Positions 36,056-46,156 are shown, counted from the stretch's first letter. The stretch: 53,397 bases of DNA from an uncultured Gilliamella sp. (GCA_945291235.1 CALYQY010000001.1:1-53397), one strand, 5' to 3'. Program-made: numbers and translations. The notes: generated by a model from the sequence alone, not told the origin.

Positions 36056-37732
36056 TTACTCCTTACTGTTGTTATCTAACATATTTTCATTGGCAGCACC
36101 GGGTGGAACAAGAGGCCACACGTTTTCAAGCTCATCGATACACACATGTAATAAATAGGCACCTGTTGAATTTAATAGCGTATCGATGGCGCTTTGAATT
36201 TCTGATTTTTGGGTAATTTTTTGTCCGTCGATATCGAAGGCTTTAGCCAGCATTAAAAAATCAGGATTGTCAGATAAATTGGTTTCGCTGTATCTTTGAT
36301 TGAAAAAGAGTTCTTGCCATTGTCTAACCATGCCTAAACGTTGATTATCAATTAATACAATCTTAATCGGTAATTTTTTGCGTTTAATTGTGGTCAGCTC
36401 TTGAACATTCATCATAAAAGAGCCATCGCCAGAAATGCATATCACACAATCATTTGGTCTTGCTAGTTGAGCTCCAATGGCAGCTGGTAAACCAAATCCC
36501 ATTGTGCCAAGTCCACTAGAAGTAATAAAGTTTTGTGGGTGGTTAAATTGCATGTGCTGAGCTGTCCACATTTGATGTTGACCAACATCGGTAGTGACAA
36601 TTGTGGTAGCTGTTTTTTGTTCAGAAAGGCTTTTGAGTAACGCTGGGGCATAGATAGGTTCGCCCGGATGATCATAGCGAGTTGGATACGCTTTTCGTAA
36701 TTGGTCTATTCTTTTGTGCCAATCTTCTATCGATACGGTTTGGTGAATTAAAGGTAAGACTTGTTTGATATCGCCTTGTAACCCTAAATGCGTTTGCTTT
36801 AATTTATTAATTTCAGCCTGATCGATATCAATATGAATGACTTTAGCATGGCGAGCAAATTCATTCAGGTTTCCGGTAACACGGTCATCAAATCGTACCC
36901 CTAACGCAATTAATAGATCACACTCTTGCACGGCTAAGTTTGCTGCTTTAGAACCATGCATGCCAATTAATCCTAAATAATAGGGATTATTGATATCAGC
37001 AGCCCCTAATCCTTTTAAGGTTGAAACGCTCGGAATTTGAGTCATTTCCATAAATTGTCTTAATTCTGATATCGCGCCAGAAAGCCCAACCCCACCACCA
37101 ATATAAAGCATGGGTTTTTTGGCATCTTGAATCATCGCTTTAGTTAATTTTATATCATCAGAAGAGATAACAAAGGATTTTGATTTGTTGAGATAACTTT
37201 GAGAAGTGTGGTTGGTTAAATATTGTTGGTAATCTAAGTTGGCAAGCTGGATATCTTTCGGAACGTCAATCAATATTGGTCCCGGTCTGCCTGAGTTGGC
37301 TAAGGTAAATGCCTCCTCGAATATATTGGGTAAGTCATGCGCATCATCAATTAAATAACTGTGTTTAGTACACGCCAATGACAAACCTAATACATCAACT
37401 TCTTGAAAGGCATCGGTACCGATTAAGTTATTAGGTACTTGACCCGTTATTGCAACGATTGGAACTGAATCAATCAAAGCATCTGCAAGTCCCGTGATAA
37501 TATTGGTTGCTCCCGGCCCCGATGTGGCAATACATACCCCTGTTTTGCCTGTCGCCCTTGCGTAACCTATAGCAGCCATTGCTGCACCTTGTTCATGACG
37601 ACATAACACGTGTTCAATACCGCCATCATAAAGGGCATCATACAGAGGCATAATTTGTCCACCAGGATACCCAAATACGGTGGTAACGCCTTTTTCTTTT
37701 AAGGTTTTTACTATCCACTGTGTTCCTAACAT
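36056..37732 (-). CDS. ilvG: Acetolactate synthase II large subunit (IlvG), intact
   Basis: Thiamine diphosphate enzyme joining pyruvate with pyruvate or 2-oxobutanoate. 558 residues. [14 protein letters not shown], the catalytic Glu in [19 protein letters not shown], and the cofactor motif [20 protein letters not shown] are present. The gene is intact, unlike the frameshifted ilvG of E. coli K-12. It is the first structural gene after the attenuator. The C-terminus ([12 protein letters not shown]) is typical of acetolactate synthases. Confidence 0.97.
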   Translation of the reverse strand: MLGTQWIVKTLKEKGVTTVFGYPGGQIMPLYDALYDGGIEHVLCRHEQGAAMAAIGYARATGKTGVCIATSGPGATNIITGLADALIDSVPIVAITGQVPNNLIGTDAFQEVDVLGLSLACTKHSYLIDDAHDLPNIFEEAFTLANSGRPGPILIDVPKDIQLANLDYQQYLTNHTSQSYLNKSKSFVISSDDIKLTKAMIQDAKKPMLYIGGGVGLSGAISELRQFMEMTQIPSVSTLKGLGAADINNPYYLGLIGMHGSKAANLAVQECDLLIALGVRFDDRVTGNLNEFARHAKVIHIDIDQAEINKLKQTHLGLQGDIKQVLPLIHQTVSIEDWHKRIDQLRKAYPTRYDHPGEPIYAPALLKSLSEQKTATTIVTTDVGQHQMWTAQHMQFNHPQNFITSSGLGTMGFGLPAAIGAQLARPNDCVICISGDGSFMMNVQELTTIKRKKLPIKIVLIDNQRLGMVRQWQELFFNQRYSETNLSDNPDFLMLAKAFDIDGQKITQKSEIQSAIDTLLNSTGAYLLHVCIDELENVWPLVPPGAANENMLDNNSKE

Positions 37733-37772
37733 TTATTCCTCGCTCTTTTTTTCAGGTATTTGCATTGCTCAT

Positions 37773-37805
37773 AAAAAAACCCCCGCTTTTTGGGGCGGGG
37801 GTTTT
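37773..37805 (-). terminator. ilv operon attenuator terminator
   Basis: On the minus strand an ACCCCCGC/GCGGGGGT stem with a short loop is followed by seven T residues. It lies between the ilvL leader peptide and ilvG and would stop transcription when the leader is translated without stalling. Confidence 0.85.
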
Positions 37806-37825
37806 GGGTTAACTATGAAGCTTTT

Positions 37826-37909
37826 TTAACTCAAAGAACGCCCCCGCGCTGGAATAATGACCACGCTGACAAGAATGTTGATGAGGACGATAATAAGTGA
37901 AAAATTCAT
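37826..37909 (-). CDS. ilvL: ilv operon leader peptide (IlvL)
   Basis: A 27-residue frame on the minus strand begins MNFSLIIVLINILV and ends PARGRSLS. Fifteen of its residues are Ile, Leu or Val, clustered in the middle, as in enteric ilvL leaders that sense charging of these three tRNAs. A strong terminator follows 20 bp after the stop, then ilvG. Ribosome stalling in the Ile/Leu/Val run would free an antiterminator and let transcription enter ilvG. The sequence shows leader and terminator; the mechanism is taken from E. coli. Confidence 0.85.
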   Translation of the reverse strand: MNFSLIIVLINILVSVVIIPARGRSLS

Positions 37910-37955
37910 ACGTTTTATTTAAATTTTTTTGTTTCTTTGAGTAAGTATTCTTAAC

Positions 37956-37983
37956 AAAATACTCGTTTTAGAAAAAAATTCAA
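37956..37983 (-). promoter_or_regulatory. Possible ilv operon promoter
   Basis: On the minus strand TTGAAT (37978-37983) and TATTTT (37956-37961) are separated by 16 bp. The predicted start lies about 40 bases before the leader peptide ATG. Both boxes match only partly and the region is AT-rich, so this is tentative. Confidence 0.35.
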
Positions 37984-38204
37984 CTGTTTTTTTGGGTTTT
38001 TTTAGAGTCTTGCTTTTGCGATTGCAAGAAGTTTTAAAATAATAAAGATTGATGTCTAAAAAGATTTGATTATGACACGAGTTTTTAATTGGCATTTTTC
38101 AAAGATTAGTGTATAAATGTTAATCATTAATCGTTTTTATCTGCTTATTTATCCTGTTTAATATCAAAAATACACGTTTAAAATAAAAAAAAGGCGAAAT
38201 ATGT

Positions 38205-38657
38205 ATGAACATATTAAAGATAATAGTGTTAATAAGTTTTGGTTTTGTGTTACTTAATTGTGATAATGCTAAGACTGCGTCAAATCATTCCTCTGCTGAC
38301 AGTTTAACAAAACCTAATAATGATTTACTCGCTTCTCAAAATTTAGAAATTAATGCGGTTAAAAACGAGTTACCGATTGAAATTGATGAATTGACAACGC
38401 TATTTGATGTTTTTGCTGACAATAATATTATCAATTATAAATACCGCGTAAAAAACACACCAAAACAGGCACTATTATTAACGTCGACGCTTGATACTTT
38501 ACGCAGTAATTTACTTGATGATTATTGCCAAAATGTACCACAAATGAAAGAACTGAAAAATGTGTTTCCAAATGGCGCCCACTATCATTACTTCATCGAT
38601 AATGAAGAGATCATTATTGTTGAACTTAATCCGGATGATTGTCAGACAAATAAATGA
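38205..38657 (+). CDS. Small lipoprotein, member 1 of a three-gene local family
   Basis: 150 residues. Signal peptide and lipobox LLNC (C19) are followed by Asp-Asn, the inner-membrane retention signal. The mature part has a low-complexity Ser/Asn stretch and then a conserved domain: NELPIEIDELTTLFDVFADN, INYKYRVKN, a DDYC motif and a final NPDDC. The YC and DC cysteines recur in the two paralogues at 40089 and 40993 and probably form a disulfide. Family unrecognised. The ~295 bp between it and ilvL hold no other gene. Confidence 0.8.
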   Translation: MNILKIIVLISFGFVLLNCDNAKTASNHSSADSLTKPNNDLLASQNLEINAVKNELPIEIDELTTLFDVFADNNIINYKYRVKNTPKQALLLTSTLDTLRSNLLDDYCQNVPQMKELKNVFPNGAHYHYFIDNEEIIIVELNPDDCQTNK

Positions 38658-39061
38658 TCGTTTATTGATAATTTATCCTTTTAATCAAACAATCATAGGT
38701 CATTAAGTTTTGCAATATTGGGATTAATTTGTAGTGTACTGGCTTAATAAACGTTTATTTGTTAAACTGAGATCGTTTATCAAATTCTATGCATTTTCTT
38801 CTTGTTGATTGATAAATTGTATTCTCGCCCCGTTATTTATGGACAGCCACAGTTAAAATTATATTTGATTCAGTTCGTCACAGATTAATGATTTTTAAAA
38901 ATAATATTTAAGTTTTTTATCTCTATTCATCTTATTTATCAATATTGTTAATTGATTCGTTTCTACTTTTTTCAAGTTATACGGTTTTGTCATTATTAAT
39001 TGATTTTATTTAAGTTATTTATCGTTTATGAACATGTATGTGTTTAACTTAGGAGAAAATT
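38658..39061. other. Gene-free intergenic region
   Basis: About 400 bp of AT-rich sequence with no frame of protein-like composition, no strong terminator and no clear RNA structure. It presumably holds the promoter of the reductase gene, whose ribosome site is TTAGGAGAAAATT. Confidence 0.5.
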
Positions 39062-39949
39062 ATGAGTAAACAAACCTGTAATCCAACGACCAAATATTAT
39101 CATGAGAAATTTCCAAAACAAAAACAGAAAGCACCGGGTTTGCAATGTGAGATGAATCCGGTTCCGGACTGTGGTGAAAAAAGTTATAAAGGTCATCAAC
39201 GTTTAGAAGGTCTTAAAATGTTGGTCACCGGTGGAGATTCAGGTATTGGTCGTGCAGCAGCAATCGCTTATGCTAAAGAAGGTGCGGATGTAGCGATCAA
39301 TTATCATCCTGATGAGCAAAAAGATGCTGAAGATGTGGCAAAAGTTATTGAAGCTGCCGGACGTAAAGCGGTATTGATACCCGGCGATTTAAGTGATGAA
39401 GCGTTTTGTAAAAAAATGGTGGATGAAGCTCATCATAAACTTGGTGGGTTAGATAATCTAACATTGGTTGCAGGTAAACAAACTGCGGTTGCTGATATTA
39501 TGGATCTGACTACAGAGCAAATTCGCAAAACGTTCGAAATTAATGTCTTTTCGCTATTTTGGGTAACTAAAGCGGCATTAGGTTATTTAAAACCAGGATC
39601 GACAATTATTACTACTTCATCTGTTCAAGCCTTCCAACCAGGCCCAACATTATTAGATTATGCTTCAACTAAATCGGCAATTATCGCTTTTACAAAAGCA
39701 TTAGCTAAGCAATTAGCAAGTAAAGGTATTCGTGCTAATAGTGTTGCACCCGGTCCGGTTTGGACGCCGTTACAAGTTTGTGGCGGACAACTCAGCGATG
39801 CAATTCCTGAATTTGGTAAAGAAACACCACTTAAAAGAGCAGGGCAACCGGTTGAACTTGCAGGGGTTTATGTACATTTAGCTTCAGAAGAGTCAAGTTA
39901 TACCACTGCAGAAACTTATGGTGTAACGGGTGGTGAGCATACCAACTAA
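39062..39949 (+). CDS. yghA: SDR-family NADP-dependent aldehyde reductase (YghA type)
   Basis: Short-chain dehydrogenase/reductase, 295 residues. It resembles E. coli YghA over its whole length, including the N-terminal [20 protein letters not shown] extension that this subfamily has before the Rossmann fold. The cofactor motif is TGGDSGIGR at 56-64, and the catalytic residues are Ser186 or Ser187, Tyr200 and Lys204 ([10 protein letters not shown]). The C-terminal [20 protein letters not shown] is typical. Role probably detoxification of aldehydes or methylglyoxal-like compounds; the substrate is inferred from E. coli. Confidence 0.9.
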   Translation: MSKQTCNPTTKYYHEKFPKQKQKAPGLQCEMNPVPDCGEKSYKGHQRLEGLKMLVTGGDSGIGRAAAIAYAKEGADVAINYHPDEQKDAEDVAKVIEAAGRKAVLIPGDLSDEAFCKKMVDEAHHKLGGLDNLTLVAGKQTAVADIMDLTTEQIRKTFEINVFSLFWVTKAALGYLKPGSTIITTSSVQAFQPGPTLLDYASTKSAIIAFTKALAKQLASKGIRANSVAPGPVWTPLQVCGGQLSDAIPEFGKETPLKRAGQPVELAGVYVHLASEESSYTTAETYGVTGGEHTN

Positions 39950-39969
39950 TCTCATGTTTATATCGTGAT

Positions 39970-39996
39970 AAAAGAGCTGCTCAGGCTCTTTTATTA
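39970..39996 (+). terminator. Rho-independent terminator of the SDR gene
   Basis: Stem AAAAGAGC/GCTCTTTT (39970-39977 with 39985-39992) with a 7-base loop, running into T-rich sequence, 21 bp after the stop codon. Confidence 0.75.
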
Positions 39997-40088
39997 CAAA
40001 AAATTTTTAAGCTAGACATCTTAAATCACGTTCTATTATGCATTGTTCATAATAGTGTTAAAACTTAACTTAGAATAAAGGCAAAAAA

Positions 40089-40619
40089 ATGAAATTTTTT
40101 AAAGTAATCATGCTTGCATTATTAGGTGTTTTTTTAGTTAACTGTGATAATTCTAAATCGACTGTTGATGATATTAAACAGAAAGTACAGCAAACAGGTG
40201 CAGATATCAGCGATAAAACACAAGATTATTTTGAACAAGCAAAAGCAGAAAGTAACGATATATTGAATAAGTTAAAAGAGGGTAACTATAATCTTGCACA
40301 AGATGCGGTGATTAAAAATATTAAACAAACATTACCAATGAATATTGATCAGAATACTTCGCTGGTGGATGTATCCAAAGAAAACAACACGATTAATTAT
40401 AAATATGATGTCAAAGGTGTGACGCCAGATGATTTAAAAGTTGAGAATACTCAAAAGACATTATTAAATAATTTATTTACCGATTATTGTAGTACAGATT
40501 TGATGAAGAAAGCATTAAGACTTGCTTTCCCTGAAGGTGCTACACATAATTACTATATCAATAATAGTAACGCATTAACACTCAATTTAAAACCAAGTGA
40601 TTGTGATGGTAAATTGTAG
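40089..40619 (+). CDS. Small lipoprotein, member 2 of a three-gene local family
   Basis: 176 residues. Lipobox LVNC (C19) followed by Asp-Asn, so probably inner-membrane retained. Between the anchor and the conserved domain is a 50-residue helical spacer (VDDIKQKVQQTGADISDKTQ and following), longer than in the other two members. The conserved part reads IDQNTSLVDVSKENNTINYK, then the TDYC motif and the final SDC. Ribosome site AAAGG precedes the ATG. Function unknown. Confidence 0.8.
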   Translation: MKFFKVIMLALLGVFLVNCDNSKSTVDDIKQKVQQTGADISDKTQDYFEQAKAESNDILNKLKEGNYNLAQDAVIKNIKQTLPMNIDQNTSLVDVSKENNTINYKYDVKGVTPDDLKVENTQKTLLNNLFTDYCSTDLMKKALRLAFPEGATHNYYINNSNALTLNLKPSDCDGKL

Positions 40620-40635
40620 AGTATCGATTAAGGTG

Positions 40636-40661
40636 AAAAGGGCTATTAATAGCCCTTTTTT
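40636..40661 (+). terminator. Rho-independent terminator
   Basis: AAAAGGGCT/AGCCCTTTT with a 6-base loop followed by further T residues, 17 bp after the lipoprotein stop. Confidence 0.85.
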
Positions 40662-40992
40662 TATTTTGTTTATTGCGAAAGATGTGAATCTAAATATCAT
40701 TTTAAAAAATGAAGATTATCAACTCAAAATGATGTATTTATGTTAGTTAATTAAATGATGATTTTCTAATGATAGAAGATAACGATCAGGTTATTACCTA
40801 AAGTTTAATTAACACAGTGTATTGATATTGACGCTTACTATTAAAATAAGAATATATTTTATGTTGTAAAAATTTAACCATATAAATTAAAATCCTCATT
40901 CAAATTATATAGGGACTTTTTATTTTTTTATTAATTGTTTTATTTAAAATGGAAAAAACAAAATAATATTAATTTTACTTATGGGTAATAGC
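40662..40992. other. Gene-free AT-rich region
   Basis: About 330 bp with no protein-like frame and no strong hairpin. It probably holds the promoter for the third lipoprotein. Confidence 0.45.
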
Positions 40993-41391
40993 ATGAAATA
41001 TAAAAAAATATCTGCATTATTGGTATGGAGTTTGGCGCTATTTGGTTGTGATAGTGGGAGCTATAAAGAAAAAAATCAACGTATAGTTATTGATTCAATG
41101 AAAAAACAATTTCCTATTGTTTATGATGAGAATTTTACGTTAGTGGATGTTTTAAAGGACAACGATCAGTTTATATATAAATACGAAATAAAAAATATTG
41201 AAGAAGTAGAATTAACCTCACCAGAGTTTGAACAATCATCTCGCACAGAGATTCTTGAGCTTTATTGTTCTGATAACAAAGGTATTGCTCATTTTAAAGA
41301 AATATTCATGGATGGTATTCGATATGATTATTACTTGAATAATAAAAAAATGTTATCCATTAACGTCAAATCAACAGATTGTACAAAATAA
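40993..41391 (+). CDS. Small lipoprotein, member 3 of a three-gene local family
   Basis: 132 residues from ATG 40993; an in-frame ATG at 40981 would add four residues before the signal peptide and lacks a ribosome site. Lipobox LFGC (C19) is followed by Asp-Ser. There is almost no spacer before the conserved domain: FPIVYDENFTLVDVLKDNDQ, IYKYEIKN, the LYC motif and a final STDC. It has the most compact form of the family. Function unknown. Confidence 0.75.
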   Translation: MKYKKISALLVWSLALFGCDSGSYKEKNQRIVIDSMKKQFPIVYDENFTLVDVLKDNDQFIYKYEIKNIEEVELTSPEFEQSSRTEILELYCSDNKGIAHFKEIFMDGIRYDYYLNNKKMLSINVKSTDCTK

Positions 41392-41454
41392 TTGTCATTG
41401 CATTGAACTATTCACTTTTGTGTACCACATGATTTTTTTGCTATCTTGGGCGGT

Positions 41455-41483
41455 ATTATTACAGGGTTAAGCCCTGTAATAAT
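41455..41483. terminator. Bidirectional hairpin between convergent genes
   Basis: A 12-bp perfect stem ATTATTACAGGG/CCCTGTAATAAT with a 5-base loop lies between the third lipoprotein and the convergent MFS gene. No strong T-run is seen, but position and stem strength suggest it ends transcription from both sides. Confidence 0.6.
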
Positions 41484-41488
41484 AAAAA

Positions 41489-42730
41489 TTATTCTAACGT
41501 TTTTCCTTTTGTTTCTGGAATTAAAAACATAAATGCAGCAGCGGATAATAGATAAGCCGCAGATAATAGCGCTAGTGAGTAGCTTATTGAATAAACTGTC
41601 GCTAAATAAGCAATTAAGACTTGTGATACGCCAGCAATTCCTCGTCCAACATTAAAGATAATGTTTTCAGCACTTGAACGAGCGTCTGTCGGATAATGTT
41701 CGGCCAGTAATGCCCCATAACCCCCCATCATGCCGTTGACGAAAAAGCCAATGACTGAACCAAATAAAATCAAAACGATCATATCGGTTTGTTGAAAGTA
41801 AAACCAGATAGATAACGCTGAAACTAATAGAAAGACAATATAAGAAGGACGGCGTCCAAATTTGTCACATAGCCAACCAAAAATTAAGATACCTAATGAC
41901 ATACCAATTGTGGTGGATATCGTCCAAAATAGCGTATTTTTGAATGATAAACCACGTTCGGTTGCGATCATGGTTGGCATCCAAGTCATGATGCCATAAA
42001 AACCAAAGTTTTGTACGGCACAAGCAATGGTTAAACCAACCGTGGTTGCTGATGTTTTGACATTTTTAAATAGTTTACCTAATGCAATTTTATTTTTGTT
42101 TTGATCTTTTAATGATTGCCAAATTTCAGGCTCTTTCAATCCTTTACGTGTCCAGGCAACAAACAAAGCAGGAAGTACTCCGACAGCAAAAGCCCAACGC
42201 CAACCGTGTGCTTCTCCTACAAAATTTACCGTTAAGGTTGCCAGTATAATGCCTAACTGAAATCCTAACGCAACAATCGATGTCGCTCTTGAACGTTTAT
42301 GCTTTGGCCATGTTTCTGATACCAACGTCATGCCAATGCCAAATTCTCCACCTAGTCCAAGACCACTTAAAAAACGGAAAACTAAAAAGCTTTCATAATT
42401 TGGTGAAATAGCACACAGCCCGGTAAATACAGAAAATATGATAATTGTCCATGAAAAGACTTTAACACGACCATATTTGTCTGCTAAGGTTCCAAAAAGA
42501 ATTCCGCCCAGTACAGCACCTAATAATGTTACTGAAGTTAATGTTCCTAAATCGGTTTTGGTTAGATTAAAAGTTGCTTGAATTAGGGTAAAACAGACCC
42601 CTAAAATCATCATATCCAAACCATCTAATGCATAGCCGACTGTAGAGGCAAAAAGCGTTCTTTTTTGATAAGCTGTGGTGGATCCAGTTTCACTTGCAGC
42701 TTGTTTAATTGGGTCTATCGCAGTTTTCAT
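41489..42730 (-). CDS. MFS transporter, sugar-acid/aromatic-acid:H+ symporter type
   Basis: 413 residues with twelve hydrophobic helices. The A-motif GTLADKYGRVKVF lies between helices 2 and 3 and is partly repeated as GWLCDKFGRRPS between helices 8 and 9. RFLSGLGLGGEFGIGMTLVS and PETKGKTLE at the end are typical of the sialate/aromatic acid symporter branch (NanT-like). It starts with a 23-residue cytoplasmic tail. No catabolic genes adjoin it, so the substrate is open. AGAGGT precedes the ATG. Confidence 0.88.
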   Translation of the reverse strand: MKTAIDPIKQAASETGSTTAYQKRTLFASTVGYALDGLDMMILGVCFTLIQATFNLTKTDLGTLTSVTLLGAVLGGILFGTLADKYGRVKVFSWTIIIFSVFTGLCAISPNYESFLVFRFLSGLGLGGEFGIGMTLVSETWPKHKRSRATSIVALGFQLGIILATLTVNFVGEAHGWRWAFAVGVLPALFVAWTRKGLKEPEIWQSLKDQNKNKIALGKLFKNVKTSATTVGLTIACAVQNFGFYGIMTWMPTMIATERGLSFKNTLFWTISTTIGMSLGILIFGWLCDKFGRRPSYIVFLLVSALSIWFYFQQTDMIVLILFGSVIGFFVNGMMGGYGALLAEHYPTDARSSAENIIFNVGRGIAGVSQVLIAYLATVYSISYSLALLSAAYLLSAAAFMFLIPETKGKTLE

Positions 42731-43080
42731 ATTTACCTCTAATGATTGTGAATAGTGAGTTACTTATTTAAACTTTACCTTTTAAAATAGGTTGTAGGCT
42801 AATTCAATAAGGTCGTTTAAAAGCGGTGCAAAGTATATACTTAAAAACTTTAAAAATCCAAGCTAAAAGCCTTTACAATTGGTTATTTGCTAGAAAATAA
42901 TCATTTCTTGTAAGTAACTTTATATATAAAAATATTAAAGGATGCATCAACTAGTGATAATTTTATTTTGTGTAAAGAATCGTGACAGGGTATAGATGAT
43001 TTATTAAGTGAATCTTAGTTTCTAAATTTAATTGATTGATAGCTAATTTCCGCTGAGTGTTCCCCAGCGGATAATCTTGA
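42731..43080. other. Gene-free intergenic region
   Basis: About 350 bp between roxA and the MFS gene, AT-rich, no gene seen. GCTGAGTGTTCCCCAGC near 43050-43066 forms a small hairpin just after the roxA stop. Confidence 0.45.
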
Positions 43081-44190
43081 TTAGTCTTCGATAAAATACC
43101 AATAGCCTTTATTGACTAAATCCAAAGTGACCTTTAAAGTCGATTCATCTTCTAGCTGTTCATAATAAAGCTCTTCTTCTTGGCATAAAAGATCAATAAC
43201 CGGCATCGGCAAATGGATTTTTTCACCATGAATATAGCCATAATCACCTACTTTTAAAATGCGTATGCTCGGAACTCGGCACAGATTATTAGTTTTTAAA
43301 AGCGATACAAATTCATCAAATTGATATGGTGGCTCGACAGGAACAATATTTAATTCATGCATTGGAATAGTAATGTGTTTACCAAACCAATCGTTAAAGA
43401 GTTTAGGCGTTCTAACCAGTTCAATTATCTGGTTTTGTAATTTTTCTAATTCATAGGATTGTATTCGATAGGAATCTTTAGGTAATGTTAAGTTGGGATC
43501 TTGATAAAATATGCCATTGGGTAGGTTGTCGATAACATAATCGGCAAAGCCACTTAATAGTTCTTGAGACGTTTGGGTTCTAAAACCGACTGAATAACTT
43601 AGCGATTCGCCGATTGAGACACCATTATGTGGAAAGCCTATCGGTATATACAGAATATCGCCTGCTGTAATTTCTTCGTCAATGATGGGTTGATAACTTT
43701 CAACATGTAGCAATGCTTTGTGAGCACTAAATTGTTTGTAGTGTTCGTTTCGGTCGCCAACTTGCCAACGTCGGCATCCCTTGCCTTGTATGATAAATAC
43801 ATCATAATTGTCAATGTGAGGTCCCACGCCTGCTTTATCTGTTGCGTAAGAAATCATCAGATCTTCAAATTGCCATTGAGGCAAGCATTTAAAAGGGGCA
43901 ACTAAGGTGGCTGCTTGTTCATGCCAGTGGTCAACTGCTTGTACCAGCAAACTCCAATGGTTTTCACCTAAATGGCTAAAGTCGATAAAAGGACCAAATT
44001 GAGCATCCCATTTCCCATTTTTGTTGGTAACTATTCGGCTATCAATCTCTTCTTCCATCGCTAAACCTGCAAGTTCTTCAGGCGTGATAGGATCAACAAA
44101 GTGTTTAAAAGCATCACGTAAAATAACTGGCTTTTTTTGCCAATAATTCGTTAAAAAATCATCCCAATCTATGGTTAACTTATTACTCAT
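43081..44190 (-). CDS. roxA: Ribosomal protein L16 arginine hydroxylase RoxA (YcfD)
   Basis: JmjC-type iron and 2-oxoglutarate oxygenase that hydroxylates an arginine of ribosomal protein L16. 369 residues. Iron ligands are His125 and Asp127 (GVGPHIDNYDVF) and His188 (YIPIGFPHNG). The WQKKPVILRDAF opening and GKGCRRWQVG strand are typical. The C-terminal ~150 residues form the winged-helix-like extension. It overlaps the TatD gene by 8 bp and is translated after it. Confidence 0.93.
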   Translation of the reverse strand: MSNKLTIDWDDFLTNYWQKKPVILRDAFKHFVDPITPEELAGLAMEEEIDSRIVTNKNGKWDAQFGPFIDFSHLGENHWSLLVQAVDHWHEQAATLVAPFKCLPQWQFEDLMISYATDKAGVGPHIDNYDVFIIQGKGCRRWQVGDRNEHYKQFSAHKALLHVESYQPIIDEEITAGDILYIPIGFPHNGVSIGESLSYSVGFRTQTSQELLSGFADYVIDNLPNGIFYQDPNLTLPKDSYRIQSYELEKLQNQIIELVRTPKLFNDWFGKHITIPMHELNIVPVEPPYQFDEFVSLLKTNNLCRVPSIRILKVGDYGYIHGEKIHLPMPVIDLLCQEEELYYEQLEDESTLKVTLDLVNKGYWYFIED

Positions 44191-44965
44191 GTAACGCCCC
44201 TTGTAAATTAAATAATTGACAAAAGTTATTCGTTGTTTGTTGTGCTATTTCGTCTATAGAAACACCTTTCAATACTGCCAAATAGTTAGCAACTTCACGA
44301 ACATAAGCTGGCTGGTTTTCTTTCCCTCGATAGGGAACAGGTGCTAAATAAGGTGAATCGGTTTCAACTAAAATACGATCCATAGGGACATATCTGGCAA
44401 CTTCACGTAATGATTCAGCATTTTTGAAGGTGATAATGCCCGAAAAAGAGATATAAAAACCGATATCTAGCAATTGTTTGGCCGTATCGATATCTTCGGT
44501 AAAACAGTGTAAGACCCCAGAATAAACGTGCTCTTCTTTTAAGATTCTTAAGGTATCTTGGCGTGCATTGCGTGTATGAACAATGATAGGTTTATTGAGT
44601 TTACGACCTAACCGAATATGTTCTTTAAAGTTTGCTTGTTGTTGTTCAAGATTATCTTGTTGATAGTAATAATCAAGCCCAGTTTCGCCCAGCGCAATTA
44701 CATTATCTTGGCTTGCCAATGTTTCAAAGCGATCGGCATCATAGTTTTCTTCTTCTAAATTAAGAGGATGAATACCGCATGAAAATGAGCACTGTTTAGT
44801 ATAGGGTTTTAAAAAATCTCTCATCGATTCATAGCCTGAAAGTGTGGTTGCTACACTTAAGCAGTGTTTAACATCGTGACGTATTGCGTCTTGCAATACT
44901 TCATCAATCGATTTGTTGCTAAAATCTAAGCTATCTAAATGGCAGTGAGAATCAATTAAATACAT
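44183..44965 (-). CDS. TatD-family metal-dependent hydrolase
   Basis: TIM-barrel nuclease or hydrolase of the TatD/YcfH group. 260 residues. Metal-binding features are SHCHLD at 6-11, GIHPL, the Glu in ALGETGLDYYY, PIIVHTRNA, VLHCFTE and ETDSPYLAPVPYRGKEN. YcfH-type enzymes are DNases or D-aminoacyl hydrolases; the substrate here is unknown. It lies between lapB and roxA in a four-gene minus-strand run. Confidence 0.92.
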   Translation of the reverse strand: MYLIDSHCHLDSLDFSNKSIDEVLQDAIRHDVKHCLSVATTLSGYESMRDFLKPYTKQCSFSCGIHPLNLEEENYDADRFETLASQDNVIALGETGLDYYYQQDNLEQQQANFKEHIRLGRKLNKPIIVHTRNARQDTLRILKEEHVYSGVLHCFTEDIDTAKQLLDIGFYISFSGIITFKNAESLREVARYVPMDRILVETDSPYLAPVPYRGKENQPAYVREVANYLAVLKGVSIDEIAQQTTNNFCQLFNLQGALHE

Positions 44966-44977
44966 ATAAAGCTCTTA

Positions 44978-46156
44978 TTAATTATCTGAATGTTGTTCAA
45001 AATCACGAACAGGTTTTATGGTTGACCAAGAACGACAAGCAGGACATAGCCAGTAAATGGAATTGACCGTAAACCCGCATTTAATACAGCGATAATTAGG
45101 GACGGTTTTGATCTGTTCGCCAACCATTTTACGTAAAAGTGAAAGACTTTCTTTTGCTCGACCTTCTTCGGCATCGGCTACGTGGTAATTCATCAATCGA
45201 TAAAACCCTTTTAAATTAGGGTGTTTGAGTAATTCCCGATACATGTAGTTTTGGGCAGCATCAAGTCCGCTTTGTTTTTCGACTATATCAGCAAGCATTA
45301 ATTCAGCAACATTGCCACTATCTTGATCAACGCATAATTGTAGAAATTGTTTAAACTGTTCGGGTTGATTTAATTCTAAATAACATGTTTTTAATAAAGG
45401 TAATGCCTCACCGATAAAGGCTTTATCTTGCGTTAAAATTTGTTTGAATGATTCAATGGCTTGTTCTTTCTTGTTTTGTATCATTAATACCCGACCCAGC
45501 ATGAGCGAGGTACGCGCACATTTAGCATCAGCGGCAGCTGATTTTTGTAACAGGTTATAAGCTTTTTCCATATCATCAGCAGACATAGCAATAGCGGCTA
45601 ACTCGCAATAAAATTGTGCAATATCTGTCTTGTATTTAATGTTACCTAATCTGACTAATTTGGTGGCAGCATTAATCGCATTGATCCATTCACTGGTTGA
45701 TTGATAAATGATAATCAATTGTTGTAATGCATATTGTTGAAAATCATCTTCATCAATTAACTGTAAGAACATTTCTTCGGCACGATCATAAAAACCGGCA
45801 ACCATATAATCTCGCCCTAGTTGCTGTATTGCCAATAGGCGTTGTTCGAACGTCAATGCTGAACTTTCCATTAAAGATTGATGAATGCGTATGGCTCTAT
45901 CAACTTCACCACGTGAACGGAATAAGTTTCCTAAAGTTAAATGAGCCTCAAGGGTGCTGTCATCTTCTTTTAACATATCTAAAAACAAATCAACAGCTTT
46001 ATCTTTTTGATTTGATAAAAGAAAGTTTAAGCCATCAACATATTCGCGCGATAGCCGGTTGGATTGGTTTAAGTATTTTTGTTTTGCATTTCTGTCACCC
46101 ATATACCAACCGTAAGCGGCTGCGATAGGAAGTAACAGAAATAACAGTTCAAACAT
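44978..46156 (-). CDS. lapB: Lipopolysaccharide assembly protein LapB (YciM)
   Basis: Controls LPS synthesis by promoting LpxC breakdown with FtsH. 392 residues: an N-terminal membrane helix (about 1-18), about nine TPR helix pairs (from AVDLFLDMLKEDDSTLEAHL), and a rubredoxin-like C-terminus with C357, C360, C371 and C374 (CIKC and CPAC). All metal ligands are present. It is 12 bp from lapA, the conserved pair. Confidence 0.96.
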   Translation of the reverse strand: MFELLFLLLPIAAAYGWYMGDRNAKQKYLNQSNRLSREYVDGLNFLLSNQKDKAVDLFLDMLKEDDSTLEAHLTLGNLFRSRGEVDRAIRIHQSLMESSALTFEQRLLAIQQLGRDYMVAGFYDRAEEMFLQLIDEDDFQQYALQQLIIIYQSTSEWINAINAATKLVRLGNIKYKTDIAQFYCELAAIAMSADDMEKAYNLLQKSAAADAKCARTSLMLGRVLMIQNKKEQAIESFKQILTQDKAFIGEALPLLKTCYLELNQPEQFKQFLQLCVDQDSGNVAELMLADIVEKQSGLDAAQNYMYRELLKHPNLKGFYRLMNYHVADAEEGRAKESLSLLRKMVGEQIKTVPNYRCIKCGFTVNSIYWLCPACRSWSTIKPVRDFEQHSDN

